Notes: generated from the letters alone by a model not told the origin. DNA of 64,000 bases from Nocardiopsis listeri NBRC 13360 (GCF_001570765.1 NZ_BCSH01000036.1:27049-91048), one strand, 5' to 3'; numbered from the stretch's first letter, positions 45,000 to 54,435 are shown. Program-made: numbers and translations.

Positions 45000-45425
45000 T
45001 CAGGCGGTCTTCGCGGTCAGGTTGACCTCGATGTTGCCGCGCGTGGCGCGCGAGTAGGGGCACACCTGGTGAGCGTCCTCGACCAGCTTGTCGGCCTCCT
45101 CCTGCGACAGGTTCGGCAGGGTCACGGTCAGGTCGACCACCAGGTCCAGACCCTCGTCCTTGCCCAGGGTGACCTGGGAGTCGATGCTGGATCCGGACAC
45201 GTCGGCCTTGCTCTGACCGGCGACCTTCTTCAGGGCACCGTGGAAGCAGGCCGCGTAACCGATCGCGAAGAGCTGCTCGGGGTTGGTGCCCGGGCCGTCG
45301 TCGCCGCCCATGCCCTTGGGCACCGACAGGTCCACCGACAGGCGGCCGTCGTCGGTCTTGCCCGAGCCCTTGCGGCCTTCGCCGGTGACGGTGGCCTTGG
45401 CGGTGTACATCTTCTGGAAAGCCAT
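45000..45425 (-). CDS. ohr: Organic hydroperoxide resistance protein (OsmC/Ohr)
   Basis: Thiol peroxidase of 141 residues that reduces organic hydroperoxides. Both catalytic cysteines are present: C60 in AIGYAACFHGAL and C122 in AHQVCPYSRATRGNIEV, in the Ohr rather than OsmC arrangement. AGGAAGGGA precedes the ATG at 45425. It follows ohrR by 14 bases on the same strand, so the sensor and the enzyme are co-transcribed. Confidence 0.95.
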   Translation of the reverse strand: MAFQKMYTAKATVTGEGRKGSGKTDDGRLSVDLSVPKGMGGDDGPGTNPEQLFAIGYAACFHGALKKVAGQSKADVSGSSIDSQVTLGKDEGLDLVVDLTVTLPNLSQEEADKLVEDAHQVCPYSRATRGNIEVNLTAKTA

Positions 45426-45439
45426 GACTTGTCCCTTCC

Positions 45440-45937
45440 TCAGGGGTCGAGCCGCTCGCCCGGCCCCGTTCGCGGTGTGGTTCGGTGTCCCGCCCGGGCG
45501 GTCACCGAACGGGTGACGTGCTCGAGCAGCGCACGCAGGTCCTCGACCTTGCCCTCGGGCAGGTCCGTGGCGCACAGGACACGGGGAGGAATCCCCTCGG
45601 CGCGCTCTCGTAGGCGCTCGCCCTCATCGGTGAGGGCCACGTGGACGATGCGCTCGTCCTCGGGTCCGCGTCTGCGGGTGAGCAGCCCCGCCCTCTCCAT
45701 CCTGCGCAGCAGGGGCGAGAGCGTACCGGTGTCCAGGCTCAACGCCAGCCCCAGTTCCTTGACCGGCAACGTTCCCCGTTCCCACAGCACCAGCATCACC
45801 AGGTACTGCGGGTAGGTCAGTTCCAGGTCGGTCAGGATCTCCCGGTAGAGCCCGGTCAGGGCCCGGGATGCGGTGTAGAGGGCGAAGCACAGCTGGTTGT
45901 CCAGAGCGAGGGGGTCCCCCTCCTCGGTGCCCGCCAT
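45440..45937 (-). CDS. ohrR: Organic peroxide-sensing MarR repressor OhrR
   Basis: MarR-family repressor of 165 residues. The N-terminal LALDNQLCFALYTASRALTG carries the peroxide-sensing cysteine C17. The DNA-binding part is PVKELGLALSLDTGTLSPLL, RRMERAGLLTRRRGPEDERI. Oxidation of the cysteine releases DNA and turns on ohr. GGGAGGGAAC precedes the ATG. Likely autoregulated with ohr. Confidence 0.93.
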   Translation of the reverse strand: MAGTEEGDPLALDNQLCFALYTASRALTGLYREILTDLELTYPQYLVMLVLWERGTLPVKELGLALSLDTGTLSPLLRRMERAGLLTRRRGPEDERIVHVALTDEGERLRERAEGIPPRVLCATDLPEGKVEDLRALLEHVTRSVTARAGHRTTPRTGPGERLDP

Positions 45938-45984
45938 GTTCCCTCCCCACGGTGCGCGTCTCGGTGTTCTTCGGCCACGCTAAC

Positions 45985-46012
45985 AGAATTCGATTGTGCG
46001 CAACACTATTGG
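45985..46012 (-). promoter_or_regulatory. Candidate OhrR operator/promoter
   Basis: Upstream of ohrR an AT-richer patch contains TTGCGCACAAT on the minus strand, a TTG/CAA dyad of the kind bound by OhrR proteins. Exact site uncertain. Confidence 0.4.
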
Positions 46013-46103
46013 GCACGTCTATTTTGGTCGGTGTCGTCGCCCGGCCGAGAACGAGCGACCCGACCGGGCCCGCGCCCCTCGGGGACGGGCCCCGCCGATC
46101 ACC

Positions 46104-47651
46104 TCACAAGAACTCCACACCCTGGGCCAAGGGCAGCTCACCGCCGTAGTTGACGGTGTTGGTGGCCCGCCTCATGTACGCCTTCCACGAGTCCGAACCC
46201 GACTCTCGTCCCCCGCCGGTGTCCTTCTCCCCACCGAAGGCCCCACCGATCTCGGCCCCCGAGGTACCGATGTTGACGTTGACGATCCCGCAGTCCGATC
46301 CGGCCGCCGACAGGAAACGCTCGGCCTCGGCCTGGTCCTGGGTGAAGATCGCCGAGCTCAACCCTTGCGGCACCCCGTTGTGCAACTCCACCGCCTCCTC
46401 GAAGGTGCGGTAGGACATCACGTACAGGATCGGCGCGAAGGTCTCCTCCCGCACCACCTCGGTCTGGGCCGGCATACGCACCACGGCAGGCTCCACATAG
46501 AAGGCGTCACCGGCCTCCTCCTCCAGCCGGCGTCCACCACCCACCAACACCCGCCCACCATCGCCCCGGGCCCGCTCCAACGCCGAGACCATCGCCTTGT
46601 GGCCGTGCTCACCCACCAACGGCCCCACCAGGGTCGAATCCTGATACGGGTCACCGATCCGATCACGCAGCTGGGCGTAGGCGTCCACCACCCGCTCGCA
46701 CACCGCCTCCACCACGTCCTCGTGCACGATCAACCGGCGCAGCGTCGTACACCTTTGACCGGCCGTACCCGCGGCGGAGAACACACTGCCGCGCACCACC
46801 AGGTCCAGGTCGGCCGAGGGCGCCACCACCGCGGCATTGTTACCACCCAGTTCCAGCAGGTACCGGCCCATCCGAGCCGCCACCTTCGGTGCCACCGCAC
46901 GACCCATCGCCGTGGAGCCGGTCGCCGACACCAACGCCACCCGGGCATCCTCCACCAGTACCGAACCCACCTCGGCTCCGCCCAACACCACCCGGTGCAC
47001 CCCCGCCGGGGCGCCCACGTCCGCGGCCGCGCGCATCAACAACCCGTGGCAGGCCGACCCCGTCAGCGGAGTCGTCTCCGAGGGCTTCCACACCACCGTG
47101 TCACCACACACCAGGGCCACACAGGTGTTCCACGACCACACCGCCACCGGGAAGTTGAAGGCGGTGATCACCCCGACCACCCCCAAGGGGTGCCAGGTCT
47201 CCATCAGCCGGTGTCCGGGACGCTCCGAGGGCATGGTCCGCCCGTACAACTGGCGCGACAACCCCACCGCGAAGTCGCAGATGTCGATCATCTCCTGCAC
47301 CTCGCCCAGCGCCTCGGAGCGGATCTTGCCCGCCTCGATGGTCACCAGCTCGGCCAGGTCCTCCTTGTGTTCGCGCAGCAACTCGCCCAGACGGTGCACC
47401 AGTTTTCCGCGTTCGGGCGCGGGGGTCTCACGCCAGGTGGAGGTGAAGGTCTCGGCGGCCTCGGTCACGGCCCGTTCGGCGCTTTCGCGGGTATCGAACT
47501 CCACGTCGAACAGATCCTGCCCGGTGATCGGTGTGCGGGCACGCCCGCTCGCCCCGACCGGCTCGGGCAGATGGGTCACACCGCACCGTTCCAAAGCGGT
47601 CCGCGCGCGTTCGGCGAGGACCTGCGTGTCGGGTAGAGAACCGTTGGTCAT
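46104..47651 (-). CDS. ALDH7-type aldehyde dehydrogenase (aminoadipate-semialdehyde type)
   Basis: NAD-dependent aldehyde dehydrogenase of 515 residues. GVVGVITAFNFPVAVWSWNT and VVWKPSETTPLTG form the cofactor site; LELGGNNAAVV holds the general-base Glu and the NN signature of ALDH7; GTAGQRCTTLRRLIVHE holds the catalytic Cys; the C terminus has INVNIGTSGAEIGGAFGGEK-like KDTGGGRESGSDSWKAYMRR. ALDH7 enzymes oxidise piperideine-6-carboxylate/aminoadipate semialdehyde in lysine catabolism. ATG 47651 chosen by homology. Confidence 0.9.
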   Translation of the reverse strand: MTNGSLPDTQVLAERARTALERCGVTHLPEPVGASGRARTPITGQDLFDVEFDTRESAERAVTEAAETFTSTWRETPAPERGKLVHRLGELLREHKEDLAELVTIEAGKIRSEALGEVQEMIDICDFAVGLSRQLYGRTMPSERPGHRLMETWHPLGVVGVITAFNFPVAVWSWNTCVALVCGDTVVWKPSETTPLTGSACHGLLMRAAADVGAPAGVHRVVLGGAEVGSVLVEDARVALVSATGSTAMGRAVAPKVAARMGRYLLELGGNNAAVVAPSADLDLVVRGSVFSAAGTAGQRCTTLRRLIVHEDVVEAVCERVVDAYAQLRDRIGDPYQDSTLVGPLVGEHGHKAMVSALERARGDGGRVLVGGGRRLEEEAGDAFYVEPAVVRMPAQTEVVREETFAPILYVMSYRTFEEAVELHNGVPQGLSSAIFTQDQAEAERFLSAAGSDCGIVNVNIGTSGAEIGGAFGGEKDTGGGRESGSDSWKAYMRRATNTVNYGGELPLAQGVEFL

Positions 47652-47826
47652 CAGTTTTGCTCTCTCCGTTGAGAGGGACGACGGACACCTCACACCTTGC
47701 CAACTCCACGCCCCACAAACCAGACCCATCGTCACTCTCGCCCCACCCCACGGGCCTTCACGGTTTTTTCGTCACCGGTGAACGTTAGACTCGGCGGGCC
47801 CGTCCCCGACTCAGACAGACCACCCC

Positions 47827-48897
47827 GTGCACCCTGCCACCACCCTCGAAGAGGACCGTGCCCACCTGCCCTTCCCCCGAAGGTCGCTGGCCCGGTCCGG
47901 ATTCGACGCCGCCGATCCTCTCTTCAACGCCGACCTGCGCGACTCCACCACCTACGAACAGGCTCGGGAGGTGGTCACCTCCCACGCCTCCCGCCTGTGG
48001 ACCGAGGCCACCCGCACCTCCGCCAACGGCCCCGTGGACGACCGCCCCCTGTACTGGGCCAGGCTCACCCTCTCGGCGCGTCTGCGCGCATGGAACCCGA
48101 CCTTCGAGCTCGACCCGAACGAGCACGCCGCACTCCTGCGCCTGTGGGAACGCGCCTCCCGCGGTATCACCGACCTGGAGTTCCCACCGGGAGACCGGTG
48201 GGTGCGCGTGGTCGTGACCGGCTTCGACCCCTTCGGGTTGGAGGAGGACCTGGAGTGTTCCAACCCCTCCGGTGCCGCCGCCCTGGCCCTGCACGGCTGG
48301 ACCTTCCCCGTGGGAGAGCGCACCGCGGTGGTGCGCTCGGCGCTGTTCCCGGTGCGTTGGGACGACTTCGCCCACGGCCTGGTGGAGGACGCCCTGGCCA
48401 CCCGGCACGGTGTCGTCGACGCCGCGCTGACCCTGAGCCGTGGTCGCCCCGGCCGCTTCGACCTGGAGGTGTTCAACGGCGCCTGGCGTGGGGGCGGCCC
48501 GGACAACGTCGGTGTGGGTCGCAGCGGAGAGATCCCGCTGCCCGATGGCCCGGGTCCCCAGTGGACGCGTTCGTCCCTGCCGGTGGAGCGCATGGTGGAG
48601 GCGGCCTCCGGTCCCTTCACCGTGGTGGCCAACACCGAGGTCGTCGAGGTACCGGCCCACGAGGACCAAGAGGTGAGGAGCCCCCGGGGCCCGAGCGAGG
48701 GCTCTCGGGCCCGGGCCGGAGGTGGCGGGGACTACCTGTCCAACGAGATCGCCTACCGCAACACCGTGTTGCGTGATCGGACCGGCGCCGGTGCGCGCTC
48801 GGGCCACGTGCACCTGCCGCTGACCACACGACCGGAGGAGCACGTGCCGATGGTGGAACAGCTGCGCCTGCTCGTGGCCGCGGCGGTGGCGGAGTAG
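47827..48897 (+). CDS. Pyroglutamyl-peptidase-like (C15) protein without catalytic Cys
   Basis: Protein of 356 residues. After a 130-residue N-terminal extension comes a C15-like domain: VRVVVTGFDPFGLEEDLECS and NPSGAAALALHGWTF match the start of pyroglutamyl peptidases, DLEVFNGAWRGGGPDNVGVG the middle, and GDYLSNEIAYRNTVL plus SGHVHLPL the end. In true enzymes the cysteine lies in YLSNxAGxFVCN; here that stretch has no Cys, though the His is kept. Probably not a standard peptidase. GTG start; divergent from the ALDH7 gene. Confidence 0.7.
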   Translation: MHPATTLEEDRAHLPFPRRSLARSGFDAADPLFNADLRDSTTYEQAREVVTSHASRLWTEATRTSANGPVDDRPLYWARLTLSARLRAWNPTFELDPNEHAALLRLWERASRGITDLEFPPGDRWVRVVVTGFDPFGLEEDLECSNPSGAAALALHGWTFPVGERTAVVRSALFPVRWDDFAHGLVEDALATRHGVVDAALTLSRGRPGRFDLEVFNGAWRGGGPDNVGVGRSGEIPLPDGPGPQWTRSSLPVERMVEAASGPFTVVANTEVVEVPAHEDQEVRSPRGPSEGSRARAGGGGDYLSNEIAYRNTVLRDRTGAGARSGHVHLPLTTRPEEHVPMVEQLRLLVAAAVAE

Positions 48898-49047
48898 GGC
48901 GTACCGCCGGTGGCCCGACACGCCCGGTCGCGTGTCGGGCCACCGAACTTCGCATTCCACCCGCGATGGGGCGATTTATTACTCTTTGAAACAGTAAGGT
49001 TGCTCTGCGTCCCACTCGGGGACCCTCTCCTTCGATATGGTCCACCC

Positions 49048-50673
49048 GTGATTGCCACCTCACTGCAACGAAAAGTCACCGTCTGTAGCGCCCTGGGGCT
49101 GCTTCTACTCCCCGGCTGCCAGGCGGCGGACACGACCGAGCCCTACGCCGAAGCCATCGGATTCATCTCCGCCGACCTACCGGACCTGCACACGCGCACC
49201 GTGTCCGTGGAAACCGACCACAACACGGTGAGCTACCGGTATCCGGTCCTGGGTGAGTCGCACCCGCTTTCGATCCAGGTGCGCACCACCATGGCCGAAC
49301 GCCAGACCGCCTTCCTGGAAGAGGCACCCGAGGGGGGCTCCCCCGAACTGACCCAGGACACCGAACTGTTGGCCGCTTCCGCCGACGTCATCGGCCTACG
49401 CCTCAACGTCGTCGACTCCACCGCTCAGGGCCCCCGGTCCTCCACGCTGTGGTACGACGCCCATGGCGAGCAGGTGCTGCCCTGGACCTCCCTGTTCCGT
49501 GACGAACAGGCCCTGGCCCAGGCACACGTGAACCTGGTCGATGTCCTGCGGGACGAATACGAACTGACCGACGAGGAACTGCCCGACCCGCTCGGCGAGG
49601 TCGCCGCCTACGCCGAGTCCCTGGCCGCCGAAGAGCAGACCCAAGAGGAAGAGGGACGCGACACCAAGAAGCAGCCGGCCCCGGCCGACTCCTCCAACGA
49701 TTCCAAGGACTCCGAGGACGACGGCTCCGACGATTCCGACGGGGACGAACGTGCGGCCCTGCCTCCGGGAGAGGCCGACCTCACCGACCCCGAACAGGCC
49801 CAAGAAGTGGCCGATGCCTGGGCCGACTCGCCACTGGCCGACCTGGCCTTCAGCACCGCCGGCGGCCTGGCCGTACGCATGGACCCCGACCAGGTGCCCG
49901 GGTCCGACAACGACGACGAGGCCTTGGTTCCCATCGAACCCGAGATGGCCGAGGAGACACTGTCCGAACTGGGCTACCAGGCCCGTGACGCCGCCGTCCA
50001 CGGCAACGCCTCGGCCGAGAGCCTGGATCTGGGGCCCGAGGCCACCACCGAAGGCACCACCTTGGACTGTGCCCAGGCCAAATGTGTGGCCCTGACCTTC
50101 GACGACGGCCCCGGTGAGCACACCGAGGCGCTACTGGACAGCCTGGACGACTACCAGGCCAAGGCCACCTTCTACGTCCTGGGCTCATTGGTGGGCGAGT
50201 TCCCCGACGTGGTCGAGCGCACCGCCGCCGAGGGGCACGAGGTCGCCAACCACACCTGGAAGCACGACGATCTGGCCACCATGTCCGACGACGCCATCCG
50301 AAAGGACCTACAGCGCACCGACGACGCCATCGAGGAGATCACCGGTGAGGCACCGGTGACCATGCGCCCGCCCTATGGCTCACTCAACGCCACCGTGCGC
50401 AGCGCCACCGGCCATCCGCTCATCCTGTGGGACGTGGACACCCTGGACTGGCAGAGCCGCGACACCAAGGCCGTGTCCGAGCACGCCCTGGCCGAGACCC
50501 GGGCGGGCAGCGTGGTGCTCTTCCACGACATCCACAAGTCCAGCGTGGACGCCATCCCGAAGGTCCTGGCGGGCCTGCACGAGGAGGGCTACCACTTCGT
50601 GACGGTCAAGGACCTGTTCGGGTTGGACGGTATGGAGGCGGGCGAGGTCGTCACCGACGCCCGACTGAATTGA
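49048..50673 (+). CDS. Polysaccharide deacetylase lipoprotein
   Basis: Secreted lipoprotein of 541 residues. N-terminal signal with lipobox LLLPGC (Cys about residue 26). Residues about 30-190 form an RsiV/DUF3298-like domain, then an acidic low-complexity linker (EEGRDTKKQPAPADSSNDSK and DSEDDGSDDSDGDE). The C-terminal NodB domain has TFDDGPGEHT, NHTWKHDDL (metal histidines), MRPPYGS, WDVDTLDWQ and LFHDIH, so a complete active site. Likely trims N-acetyl groups of peptidoglycan. GTG 49048 is six bases after TATGGT (leaderless). Confidence 0.9.
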   Translation: MIATSLQRKVTVCSALGLLLLPGCQAADTTEPYAEAIGFISADLPDLHTRTVSVETDHNTVSYRYPVLGESHPLSIQVRTTMAERQTAFLEEAPEGGSPELTQDTELLAASADVIGLRLNVVDSTAQGPRSSTLWYDAHGEQVLPWTSLFRDEQALAQAHVNLVDVLRDEYELTDEELPDPLGEVAAYAESLAAEEQTQEEEGRDTKKQPAPADSSNDSKDSEDDGSDDSDGDERAALPPGEADLTDPEQAQEVADAWADSPLADLAFSTAGGLAVRMDPDQVPGSDNDDEALVPIEPEMAEETLSELGYQARDAAVHGNASAESLDLGPEATTEGTTLDCAQAKCVALTFDDGPGEHTEALLDSLDDYQAKATFYVLGSLVGEFPDVVERTAAEGHEVANHTWKHDDLATMSDDAIRKDLQRTDDAIEEITGEAPVTMRPPYGSLNATVRSATGHPLILWDVDTLDWQSRDTKAVSEHALAETRAGSVVLFHDIHKSSVDAIPKVLAGLHEEGYHFVTVKDLFGLDGMEAGEVVTDARLN

Positions 50674-50683
50674 CCGGGGGTCG

Positions 50684-50718
50684 AAGGGGCCGGGGCGTGG
50701 ACCACGCCCCGGCCCCTT
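50684..50718 (+). terminator. Terminator after first deacetylase gene
   Basis: Perfect 17-bp inverted repeat (AAGGGGCCGGGGCGTGG with its complement) separated by one base, followed by CTTC. Confidence 0.75.
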
Positions 50719-50868
50719 CTTCGTGCGCCGTCCGGATCCCGCGCCTCTGGGGACACGGCGGGATCTTCGTCCCATTTCCCCGGCGGGGCGGGGAGTCCTT
50801 GCTCACTTCGATGCTCTGAGCTGGGCTTACCTTTGCCCCCACGCGAAACTTCACATACATTTCGACGC

Positions 50869-51591
50869 GTGAACGTTACCTCTTTGATGCGTAAGGCCGC
50901 CACTGGCGGGGTATTGGCCACGACCGGGCTCTTGACCCTGACCACCCTTCCCGCGGTCGCGGACACCGAACGCACCCGACCCGACTGCGCCGACGTCAAG
51001 TGCGTGGCCCTGACCTTCGACGACGGCCCCGGTGAGCACACCGACGAACTCCTCGACGTCCTCCACGAGAACGACGCCAAGGCCACCTTCTACGTCCTGG
51101 GCTCCAAGCTCGCCTCCCACCCCGAGGAGGTCGAGCGCATGGTCGAGGAGGAGCACCAGGTCGGCAACCACACCTGGGACCACGCCGACCTGGCCACCCT
51201 GTCGGCGAGCGAGATCAAGGACGACCTCCAGCGCACCGACATGGCCATCAAGGACGTCACCGGTCGGATGCCCACCACCATGCGTCCGCCCTACGGTTCC
51301 CTCAGCGACACCGCCCGCGAGACCATCGACAAGCCCATGCTCCTGTGGGACGTCGACACCCTGGATTGGCAGCACCGCGACCCCGAGACCACCGTGGACA
51401 TCGCCGCCGAGGAGACCGACGAGGGCAGCGTCCTGCTCTTCCACGACATCCACGAGACCACCGTCGAGGCCATCCCCGACGTGTTGGAGACCCTCACCGA
51501 GGACGGCTACGAGTTCGTGACCGTCGACGAGATGATGGGCTCCGAGGTCGAGGCCGGCACCGCCTACTCCGACGCCCGTTCCCTGGACTGA
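50869..51591 (+). CDS. Secreted polysaccharide deacetylase
   Basis: Protein of 240 residues: Sec signal peptide (RKAATGGVLATTGLLTLTTL, AVADT cleavage region) and a NodB domain nearly identical in plan to the C terminus of the preceding gene (VALTFDDGPGEHTDELLD, NHTWDHADL, MRPPYGSLSD, WDVDTLDWQHRD, LLFHDIHETT). All metal and catalytic residues are present. GTG 50869 follows TACATT by seven bases. The pair arose by duplication; the second lacks lipid anchor and RsiV-like domain. Confidence 0.9.
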   Translation: MNVTSLMRKAATGGVLATTGLLTLTTLPAVADTERTRPDCADVKCVALTFDDGPGEHTDELLDVLHENDAKATFYVLGSKLASHPEEVERMVEEEHQVGNHTWDHADLATLSASEIKDDLQRTDMAIKDVTGRMPTTMRPPYGSLSDTARETIDKPMLLWDVDTLDWQHRDPETTVDIAAEETDEGSVLLFHDIHETTVEAIPDVLETLTEDGYEFVTVDEMMGSEVEAGTAYSDARSLD

Positions 51592-51623
51592 CCGAGCGGG
51601 GCCGAACGGTCGGGGTAACGCAC

Positions 51624-51666
51624 GGCGGTCCGAGCACGCGGGGATCCCCCTGGCGTTCGGACCGCC
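51624..51666. terminator. Hairpin between convergent deacetylase and ALDH genes
   Basis: GGCGGTCCGA paired with TCGGACCGCC around a partly complementary GC-rich loop, lying between two convergent stops. Confidence 0.55.
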
Positions 51667-51692
51667 CGGCCGCCCTTTGCGAGAGCGGCGCC

Positions 51693-53102
51693 TCACACCA
51701 TCCGACGCATCAGCTTCTCCTTGAACGCCGTGATCGGGGCGTAGGCCGGCTTCATCGTGTCCAGCGCCAACGACTTGTCCAACACCGACTTGACGTGTGA
51801 GAACGTGTCGATGGAGGTCTCCGCGTGGTAGGCGCCCATCCCGCTCTCGCCCACGCCACCGAAGGGCAGGTCCGGCACCGCCAGGTGCGCGATCGGCAGC
51901 CCGAACGCGAGCCCGCCCGAGGACGTTTCGGTGGTCAACCGTCGCTTGGTGGCCTCTGAGTCGGTGAACCCGTACAGCGCCAAGGGCTTGTCCCGCTCAT
52001 TGACGAACCGGATCGCCGCGTCCAGGTCCGGGACCGTGATCACCGGCAGGATCGGACCGAAGATCTCCTCGGCCATCACCGGGCTGTCGGGGTCCACTCC
52101 ACCCAACACCGTGGGTTCCATGTACAGCGACCCACGATCGGTGCGCCCACCGGCGACGACCTCGCCGCTCTCCAACAACGCGCTGAGCCGGTCGAAGTGC
52201 CGCTCGTTGACGATGCGCCCGTAGTCGGGGCTCGTCTTGGGGTCGGACCCGAACATCTCGGTGATCGCCCTCGCCAACTCACGCTGGAGCCCCCGAGCGG
52301 TGTCGCCGATGGCCAACACGTAGTCCGGGGCCACACAGGTCTGTCCCGCGTTGGTGAACTTGCCCCAGACCAGGCGCCGAGCCGTGGTGGTCAGGTCCAC
52401 GCCCGGCTCCACCACCGCCGGGCTCTTGCCGCCGAGCTCCAACGTCACCGGTGTCAGGTGCTTGACCGCGGCCGCCATCACGATCCGTGCCACCGCCGCG
52501 TTGCCGGTGTAGAAGATGTGGTCGAACCGCTCCTCCAGCAGGGCGGTGCTCTCGGGCACCCCGCCCTCGACCACGGCCACGGCCTCGGTGTCCAGGTAGC
52601 GCGGCACCAACTCGGCCAGCGCGCTGGAGATGGCCGGGGCCAGCTCGCTGGGTTTGATCACCGCGCTGTTACCCGCCGCGATGGCGCCGGCCAACGGCGC
52701 CAACGCCAGGTTCAGCGGGTAGTTCCACGGGCTGATGATCAGCACCGTGCCCAACGGCTCGCGCACCCATCGCGCCTTGGCCGGTGCCAGTGCCATCGGC
52801 ACCCCCACCCGCTTGGGCCGCAGCCACGATGCCAGGTTCTTCAGCATGTGGTCGATCTCGTTGACCACGTACCCGATCTCGGTGATGTGGGCTTCCAGGG
52901 AGGGCTTGCCCAAGTCGTCCTTCAAGGCCTTGTCCCAGGCGGGACGTTCCTCGGTGAGCATCCGGCGCAACGCCCGCAGCTGGGCCCTTCGCCAGGAGAT
53001 CGGCTTTGTCCGGCCGTTGTCGAAGGTGGACCGAAGACGCGCGACCACGGGCGGGATCTCGGTGGCCAATGTCAGGGGTTGGGAGGAGTCGGTGTTAACC
53101 AT
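51693..53102 (-). CDS. Aldehyde dehydrogenase (ALDH3-like)
   Basis: Aldehyde dehydrogenase of 469 residues of the short, fatty-aldehyde type. REPLGTVLIISPWNYPLNLA and AVIKPSELAPA bind cofactor; LELGGKSPAVV holds the Glu; GKFTNAGQTCVAPDYVLA holds the catalytic Cys; EIFGPILPV and the C-terminal LPFGGVGESGMGAYH complete the fold. ATG 53102 lies seven bases after TAGTAT on the minus strand. Divergent from, and probably repressed by, the TetR protein. Confidence 0.92.
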   Translation of the reverse strand: MVNTDSSQPLTLATEIPPVVARLRSTFDNGRTKPISWRRAQLRALRRMLTEERPAWDKALKDDLGKPSLEAHITEIGYVVNEIDHMLKNLASWLRPKRVGVPMALAPAKARWVREPLGTVLIISPWNYPLNLALAPLAGAIAAGNSAVIKPSELAPAISSALAELVPRYLDTEAVAVVEGGVPESTALLEERFDHIFYTGNAAVARIVMAAAVKHLTPVTLELGGKSPAVVEPGVDLTTTARRLVWGKFTNAGQTCVAPDYVLAIGDTARGLQRELARAITEMFGSDPKTSPDYGRIVNERHFDRLSALLESGEVVAGGRTDRGSLYMEPTVLGGVDPDSPVMAEEIFGPILPVITVPDLDAAIRFVNERDKPLALYGFTDSEATKRRLTTETSSGGLAFGLPIAHLAVPDLPFGGVGESGMGAYHAETSIDTFSHVKSVLDKSLALDTMKPAYAPITAFKEKLMRRMV

Positions 53103-53164
53103 GCCACGGATACTAAACGAAAACGTTTCGTTTTCACCAGGTGTCGGCCGCTAGGATTCATCCC
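53103..53164. promoter_or_regulatory. Divergent promoters and palindromic operator of the ALDH/TetR pair
   Basis: A near-palindrome TAAACGAAAACGTTTCGTTT (53114-53133) overlaps the minus-strand -10 box TAGTAT (53115-53110) of the ALDH gene. On the plus strand TAGGAT (53152-53157) precedes the TetR ATG by seven bases. One bound TetR dimer could block both. Confidence 0.65.
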
Positions 53165-53791
53165 ATGACGACGGACCATCCGCCCGGCACGACCGCACCG
53201 GCCGCCCCACGAGGAAGACCCCGCGACGCCGGCCGGGACCGCGCGCTGATGGACGCCACCCTCACCGAACTCCGCCTCAACGGCTACAGCGGACTGACCA
53301 CCGCCGCCGTCGCACGACGCGCCGGTGTCTCCACCGCCACCCTCTACCGGCGCTGGAGTTCCAAACAGGACCTGGTCGTGGGGGCCGCACAGGCCTGGGC
53401 CGAGAACCTGGGGCCCGACCACGACACCGGCACCCTGCCCGGCGACCTCGGCGCCCTGCTGCACGACAAGGCCGCCGCGCTCCAGGGCCCCTCCGGGCTG
53501 CTGTTGCGCGCCATCCTGGGCGAGGCCGCCCACAACCGGGCCCTGGCCGACGTCCTGTTCGACGCGTTCGTCCTGCCCCTACAGGGACGGGTCCTGTCCC
53601 TGTTGGAGCGCGGTGTGCTGCGCGAGGAGATCCCGCCGGTGGAGGATCCCCTGGTCGTGGCCGAGATGGTCATCGGCCCCATGGTCAGCCACACCTTCCT
53701 CCTACCGGACGACGGCGGCCGCGACCACGGCGACGACATAGCCGACCGCCTGCTGCCCTATCTCCTGCGCGCCCTGGGCCACCGCCCCTGA
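53165..53791 (+). CDS. TetR-family regulator
   Basis: TetR repressor of 208 residues. The DNA-binding domain is LMDATLTELRLNGYSGLTTA, AVARRAGVSTATLYRRWSSK, QDLVVGAAQ; the C-terminal half is the all-helical ligand domain. Divergent from the aldehyde dehydrogenase with a palindromic site between, so it most likely represses that gene and itself until a ligand (perhaps an aldehyde or fatty acid) binds. Confidence 0.9.
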   Translation: MTTDHPPGTTAPAAPRGRPRDAGRDRALMDATLTELRLNGYSGLTTAAVARRAGVSTATLYRRWSSKQDLVVGAAQAWAENLGPDHDTGTLPGDLGALLHDKAAALQGPSGLLLRAILGEAAHNRALADVLFDAFVLPLQGRVLSLLERGVLREEIPPVEDPLVVAEMVIGPMVSHTFLLPDDGGRDHGDDIADRLLPYLLRALGHRP

Positions 53792-53812
53792 GTCGAGGAC
53801 TCTTCGAGGTCG

Positions 53813-54268
53813 TCACCGCGCGGGCTCTCCCCGTTCCAGGCAACGATCGTGGTAGCGGGCCATCTGCTCCCAGTACACGAGCGTGAGCGCCATCTGCGCC
53901 GCACAGGCCACCGCAGTGGGCAACGGGCGACGGTACCTCGCCCCGATCAACGCGACCACGGCGGCGGCCGTGGCCGCGACGTTGACGGCCAGGGCCGCGT
54001 CCCTGGGCCGCTCCAGCATCCACCGCTCCTCACCGAGCATCGCCCGCGTCGACCACGCCCGCTCATGGGCGGGTCGAGGAAACATCACCGGGTTGAGAAC
54101 GAACCAGACGGCCACCGCGACGGCCTGCCTTCGACCACGCGTCCAAACGGGGAGCAGGACCAGCGGAATGGTGGCCCACCTGCTCCATGCGCTCCACGGA
54201 TTCGAGTGGCGGACGAACACCGCCCGCCTGATCCGAGCGAACCCGCCACCCGGGGAAGTCTTGGTCAT
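53813..54268 (-). CDS. DUF6653 integral membrane protein
   Basis: Protein of 151 residues matching DUF6653: VFVRHSNPWSAWSRWATIPL, AVAVAVWFVLNPVMFPRPAH, ERAWSTRAMLGEERWMLERP. Three to four hydrophobic segments (about residues 32-42, 49-62, 88-105, 115-130). Function unknown. It ends close to the convergent TetR stop and is transcribed away from the second TetR gene. Confidence 0.8.
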   Translation of the reverse strand: MTKTSPGGGFARIRRAVFVRHSNPWSAWSRWATIPLVLLPVWTRGRRQAVAVAVWFVLNPVMFPRPAHERAWSTRAMLGEERWMLERPRDAALAVNVAATAAAVVALIGARYRRPLPTAVACAAQMALTLVYWEQMARYHDRCLERGEPAR

Positions 54269-54435
54269 GTGTGCTCCGCTCCTTGTCGCGAACCCCGGAC
54301 GCTACCCCCGAAGCGGATGTGGTTCCACGTTCGAGGGCACCGCCCCCGCACGAGCACGACCGAGCCGCGAGCCCCGTCGAGCACCATCCCCTCCCGTGCG
54401 CCGCCCATCGGAGCGACCAACCGGACCCACGCGAC

